Assembly (NCBI GenBank): GCA_024638525.1
Contig: JAHEKB010000130.1
Location: 1-6,799 of the forward strand
From: Bacteroidota bacterium
GTDB taxonomy: Bacteria; Bacteroidota; Bacteroidia; NS11-12g; UBA9320
DNA length: 6,799 bases
Reading direction: 5' to 3'
Shown here: positions 4,113 to 6,799 of the stretch, in pieces
How the letters are laid out: each line of letters opens with the position of its first letter
Numbering within the stretch: position 1 is the first letter of the stretch
Notes under the pieces: generated by a model
Told to the model about the DNA's origin: nothing
The model's database searches: none
Seen by the model: the letters and a program-made list of their open reading frames with translations, nothing else
Program-made: the position numbers and the translations under genes

Positions 4113-6799
4113 TTACTTTTGAGATTTTTTACCTTCCTTTTCCCACCAAAAGTGATCAAATTGGTGGCGATAAAAGAAACCCACCCCTGAAGTTGTGATA
4201 TTGAGTAAATTACCCAGGGTAGGATCATTGGCATTTCTTTGGAAACCTGAAATCTTAAATGATCCATCCTTACTCAAGTCATACTGAACATTCAGATCAT
4301 AAGGCCTATTTCCCGTACCCGATGCCGCATCGTAAGATCCAGCCAATTCCAATCGGTCGTTCAGGAATTTCCTGCGCAAAGAGAGAATGAGCTCGTCTCT
4401 TACAGTAGGATCATCATCTGCTGCAATTTGATAATCCACCCCAATCTCCCAGTTTGGATCTATTTGAGATAACCAATTGCTCAATTGACCCGATACAAAA
4501 TCACTCAGGCTATTGGTGGCTGAGCTCGTCAGAGCATTTGTACCTGTACCCGGATCAATGCCTGATTGCGCAAAACTTGGGGTTATGAAACTGCCCAATA
4601 CAAGTAAGCTGAAAACCTGACGATCTAGTTCCTCTTTGTCTTGTCTTACCCTCTCCATAACCGTATTGAATGGTGATGTAGCATCCGATCCAATGGAACT
4701 TTGGTTTGGGAAAGAAAGCCCAAAGGCGATTTCAGGATTAAACAACAAGCCAGTAAGTATCAATTCGCAATCTACGGGAACCGGTTCCTTATAATCGGCA
4801 AGCTCGTCTTCACTTAAGCCAATGCCACTTATAAGTGAGGATGCGAGAGGATACTCCCTTTTGGTAGCAGTTAGATCAACGGTCGCTTCATATGGATCAC
4901 CATCCCAGCTTAGCCTACTCCCTGATTCCACAACAAAATATTTATTGATGAAATTAAATGCCGTGAACAGATAATCTCCCTTGTCTATGACGATATCCCC
5001 GTACATATTGAATTCGCCATAGGTGTTGATCTCCATTCTTAGGTTTCCTTCTCCACTGCCCTTAATCTTATCACCCAAAAGTTCATCAAAAATCAATTCC
5101 ACATTGGCATCATTGGTGATCTCAAAGTTGAAGTCCATAAGTACCCCTTCATTGGTCTTTACCACTTCTTTAAATTGTTCGTTATCCGCTTTGAGATCTA
5201 CAAATTGTATGTAATTCAGTTGACCATCCGTCTCGACATTATCCAGAGGTATATAAATGTTGGTGCCCTTTCTACTTTTGGCTTGGATAATGAGATTGAT
5301 TTCCTCCAGAGGCCCTTGAACCTTCATGTATCCATCGGCATAGGCCGTGCCATAAAATAACTCATTGTCTTTGCGAGAAGTGTTTAGGCATTCGAAGTTT
5401 TTAAGTCCATCTATGCTCAAATCAAAATTGAATTTGTCGTAATTCTTATGAGTGACTTGACCACTGGCAACTCCTTTGTGGCCAAACCTATCTTGGATTT
5501 CAGATGCTGTGATTTTAAAGTAATCATTCCCGACTTCTACAATGGCTGTGGCTTTGTACGTGGTCTGCAAGTAATCTACCGTGAATACCATATTTGAAAA
5601 TTTGGTAATACCACTGAGTTTGGGCTTGTCCAAAGAGCCTCCAATGTGAAGATTAGACGTTGAATTTCCAGAAATATTAGATGCCAACCCTGCCAGGTAT
5701 TTTTCAAAAGGCTTGATGCTGCTTTTTTGGTTGGTCAGTCTTAGATTTAAGGCGTCATCCGGCTTGTTAAAGTCTATGTCACCTTGAATTGCCATACCTG
5801 CAAACAGCCCATGTTCAATTCGACCATCTAAATTCACTTTCAGTGGACTCTCTGCTGTTTGACTTACCAGTATGAGGTCACCCAAAGTGTCTCCGTCCAA
5901 GCTCAGATTGTCCAGAACAAAATCCGATTCAAATATGGGATAGCCCTCTCTGTAAGTGAGATCTATGTAACCGTTTGCTATACCTTGTAAATTGATGTCG
6001 TATGCTTTGAGGAATGGGTTTGCATTGTCTAGTAGAAACTGGTCAAAAACAAAATTGATCTTGGTGGTATTTTCACCAAAGGCTCCGTCAAAAAAGAGAA
6101 TCTCGTTTTTATTTCTAAAGTCAAAATAGAAGAGTTCTGTCAGACCTTGGTGATAGACCACATTGGCAAAATCAGTCTTGCCCATCTGCCACAGTTTCTC
6201 ATTGATTAATGCATCTACTTTATTGAAAAACAGGGAAATACTGTCGTTTCTGGCAACGATATCCGCATCAATTTGTGCATTGAGTTTGATATCCCTCTGG
6301 GCATCCATTTTCAAACTGATTTTATCACCTTCAAAATTTCCCTTTGCATTTATTGCATAGAATAGTACGGAGTCTGACAAACTAAAACTCTCAGTTGCCA
6401 AGGTATAGCTCGCTTGTTCTTGCGCCGTGCTTTGCTGTAATGTAAACTGCAAGGAGGGGGTGGATATAGATGAAATCCTTACATTTTGCAATTCCGCTAT
6501 GGCATTCGTCCTTCCATTGGTTCCCACATGTTCCAATTGAAAGCTCGCGGATTTAAATTTCAAACCAGATAAGTAGTGATTAAAAATGGGGTGATATTTA
6601 TAGATATCTATTTTCAGCTTAATATCTCTATCCTCAGATACGAAGATGTGATCATCACTGGGATGCACATTATTGAGCATTTGATTGAATATTTGATCCA
6701 ATTCAATCAACTCAAAGCTCCCTTGGAGACTGGGGTCTGCAAGGTCTGAACTCAATTCCACATTCTTGTTTTCATTTGCTTGATCAATGACCAGAACAA
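4113..6799 (-). CDS. tamB: TamB-like translocation/assembly module protein (partial, N-terminus beyond right edge)
   Basis: The frame is open from the right edge to the TAA at 4115-4113, giving 894 visible residues. The apparent start at 6761 is an internal GTG: the frame continues upstream as VLVIDQANENKN to the edge, and Bacteroidota TamB proteins are usually well over 1,000 residues. Numbering from that GTG, residues 1-430 are repetitive amphipathic beta-strand sequence (LDGRIEHGLFAGMAIQGDID and LHIGGSLDKPKLSGITKF are typical units). The C-terminal TamB (DUF490) domain covers about 430-870, with KGSGEGNLRMEI, YGEFNMYGDIVIDKGDYLF, CELILTGLLFNPEIAFGLSFP split around residues 665-685, the D-R-Q-V-F-S-L-L-V-L-G segment at 713-723, and the closing GVGFFYRHQFDHF. 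TamB proteins are anchored in the inner membrane and span the periplasm as a beta-helical groove thought to carry phospholipid and/or help outer-membrane protein insertion with a TamA/TamL partner. No partner gene is in view. The symbol is by family, not proven orthology. Confidence 0.92.
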   Translation of the reverse strand, partial: VLVIDQANENKNVELSSDLADPSLQGSFELIELDQIFNQMLNNVHPSDDHIFVSEDRDIKLKIDIYKYHPIFNHYLSGLKFKSASFQLEHVGTNGRTNAIAELQNVRISSISTPSLQFTLQQSTAQEQASYTLATESFSLSDSVLFYAINAKGNFEGDKISLKMDAQRDIKLNAQIDADIVARNDSISLFFNKVDALINEKLWQMGKTDFANVVYHQGLTELFYFDFRNKNEILFFDGAFGENTTKINFVFDQFLLDNANPFLKAYDINLQGIANGYIDLTYREGYPIFESDFVLDNLSLDGDTLGDLILVSQTAESPLKVNLDGRIEHGLFAGMAIQGDIDFNKPDDALNLRLTNQKSSIKPFEKYLAGLASNISGNSTSNLHIGGSLDKPKLSGITKFSNMVFTVDYLQTTYKATAIVEVGNDYFKITASEIQDRFGHKGVASGQVTHKNYDKFNFDLSIDGLKNFECLNTSRKDNELFYGTAYADGYMKVQGPLEEINLIIQAKSRKGTNIYIPLDNVETDGQLNYIQFVDLKADNEQFKEVVKTNEGVLMDFNFEITNDANVELIFDELLGDKIKGSGEGNLRMEINTYGEFNMYGDIVIDKGDYLFTAFNFINKYFVVESGSRLSWDGDPYEATVDLTATKREYPLASSLISGIGLSEDELADYKEPVPVDCELILTGLLFNPEIAFGLSFPNQSSIGSDATSPFNTVMERVRQDKEELDRQVFSLLVLGSFITPSFAQSGIDPGTGTNALTSSATNSLSDFVSGQLSNWLSQIDPNWEIGVDYQIAADDDPTVRDELILSLRRKFLNDRLELAGSYDAASGTGNRPYDLNVQYDLSKDGSFKISGFQRNANDPTLGNLLNITTSGVGFFYRHQFDHFWWEKEGKKSQK

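Noticed and set aside
4101..4114. Tandem heptamer CAAATTT x2 as a repeat element
   Set aside because: It has only two short AT-rich copies overlapping the TamB-like stop codon, well within chance expectation.
4076..4267. Minus-strand ORF of 63 codons overlapping the end of the TamB-like gene
   Set aside because: It is an alternative frame over the TamB-like C-terminus and gap; the translation has no recognisable feature, while the TamB-like frame has conserved ending motifs.
5023..6360. Plus-strand ORFs at 5023-5214, 5175-5360 and 6163-6360
   Set aside because: They are antisense to the intact TamB-like frame and have low-complexity Ser/Leu/Ile-rich translations typical of shadow frames.
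6759..6761. GTG as the start codon of the TamB-like gene
   Set aside because: The frame continues without a stop to the window edge, no signal or membrane anchor follows the GTG, and the family is much longer, so this is an internal codon.

Overview
The window reads as Bacteroidota (Flavobacteriia/Cytophagia-like) chromosome; I cannot name a genus. The evidence is a TonB-dependent receptor fused to an N-terminal carboxypeptidase-regulatory-like domain, a stand-alone protein of the same domain type, a TamB-family protein with the family's C-terminal signature, signal peptides that all place Gln after the predicted cleavage site, TAnnTTTG-type -7 promoter elements and the lack of clear Shine-Dalgarno sequences. 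Everything recognisable is cell-envelope related. I see no RNA gene, mobile element, CRISPR array or integration site.

Layout. At 1-353 (minus) lies the 5' part of a small three-helix membrane protein that runs off the left edge. Its ATG overlaps the stop of an exported cupin (350-745, minus) by 4 bp, so the two form a coupled unit transcribed right to left. After a 34-bp divergent gap comes a plus-strand exported protein with a carboxypeptidase-regulatory-like domain (780-1556) that has no ATG in a position preserving its signal peptide. It converges with zero spacer on an orphan TonB-dependent receptor (1557-3983, minus). A gap of about 130 bp (3984-4112) holds two perfect 17-bp palindromes and Bacteroidota-type promoter elements. 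The rest (4113-6799, minus) is the C-terminal part of a TamB-like protein whose N-terminus lies beyond the right edge.

Working together. TamB-like proteins serve envelope biogenesis between the inner and outer membrane, and the receptor is an outer-membrane active-transport channel. The cupin and the carboxypeptidase-regulatory-like protein are predicted to be exported, and the small protein sits in a membrane. A joint pathway is not demonstrated: the receptor has no SusD-like partner in view and its substrate is unknown. No dramatic new system is evident. The points most worth a second look are the palindrome-bearing gap before the receptor, the non-ATG start of the plus-strand gene, and the coupled exported cupin/membrane protein pair.
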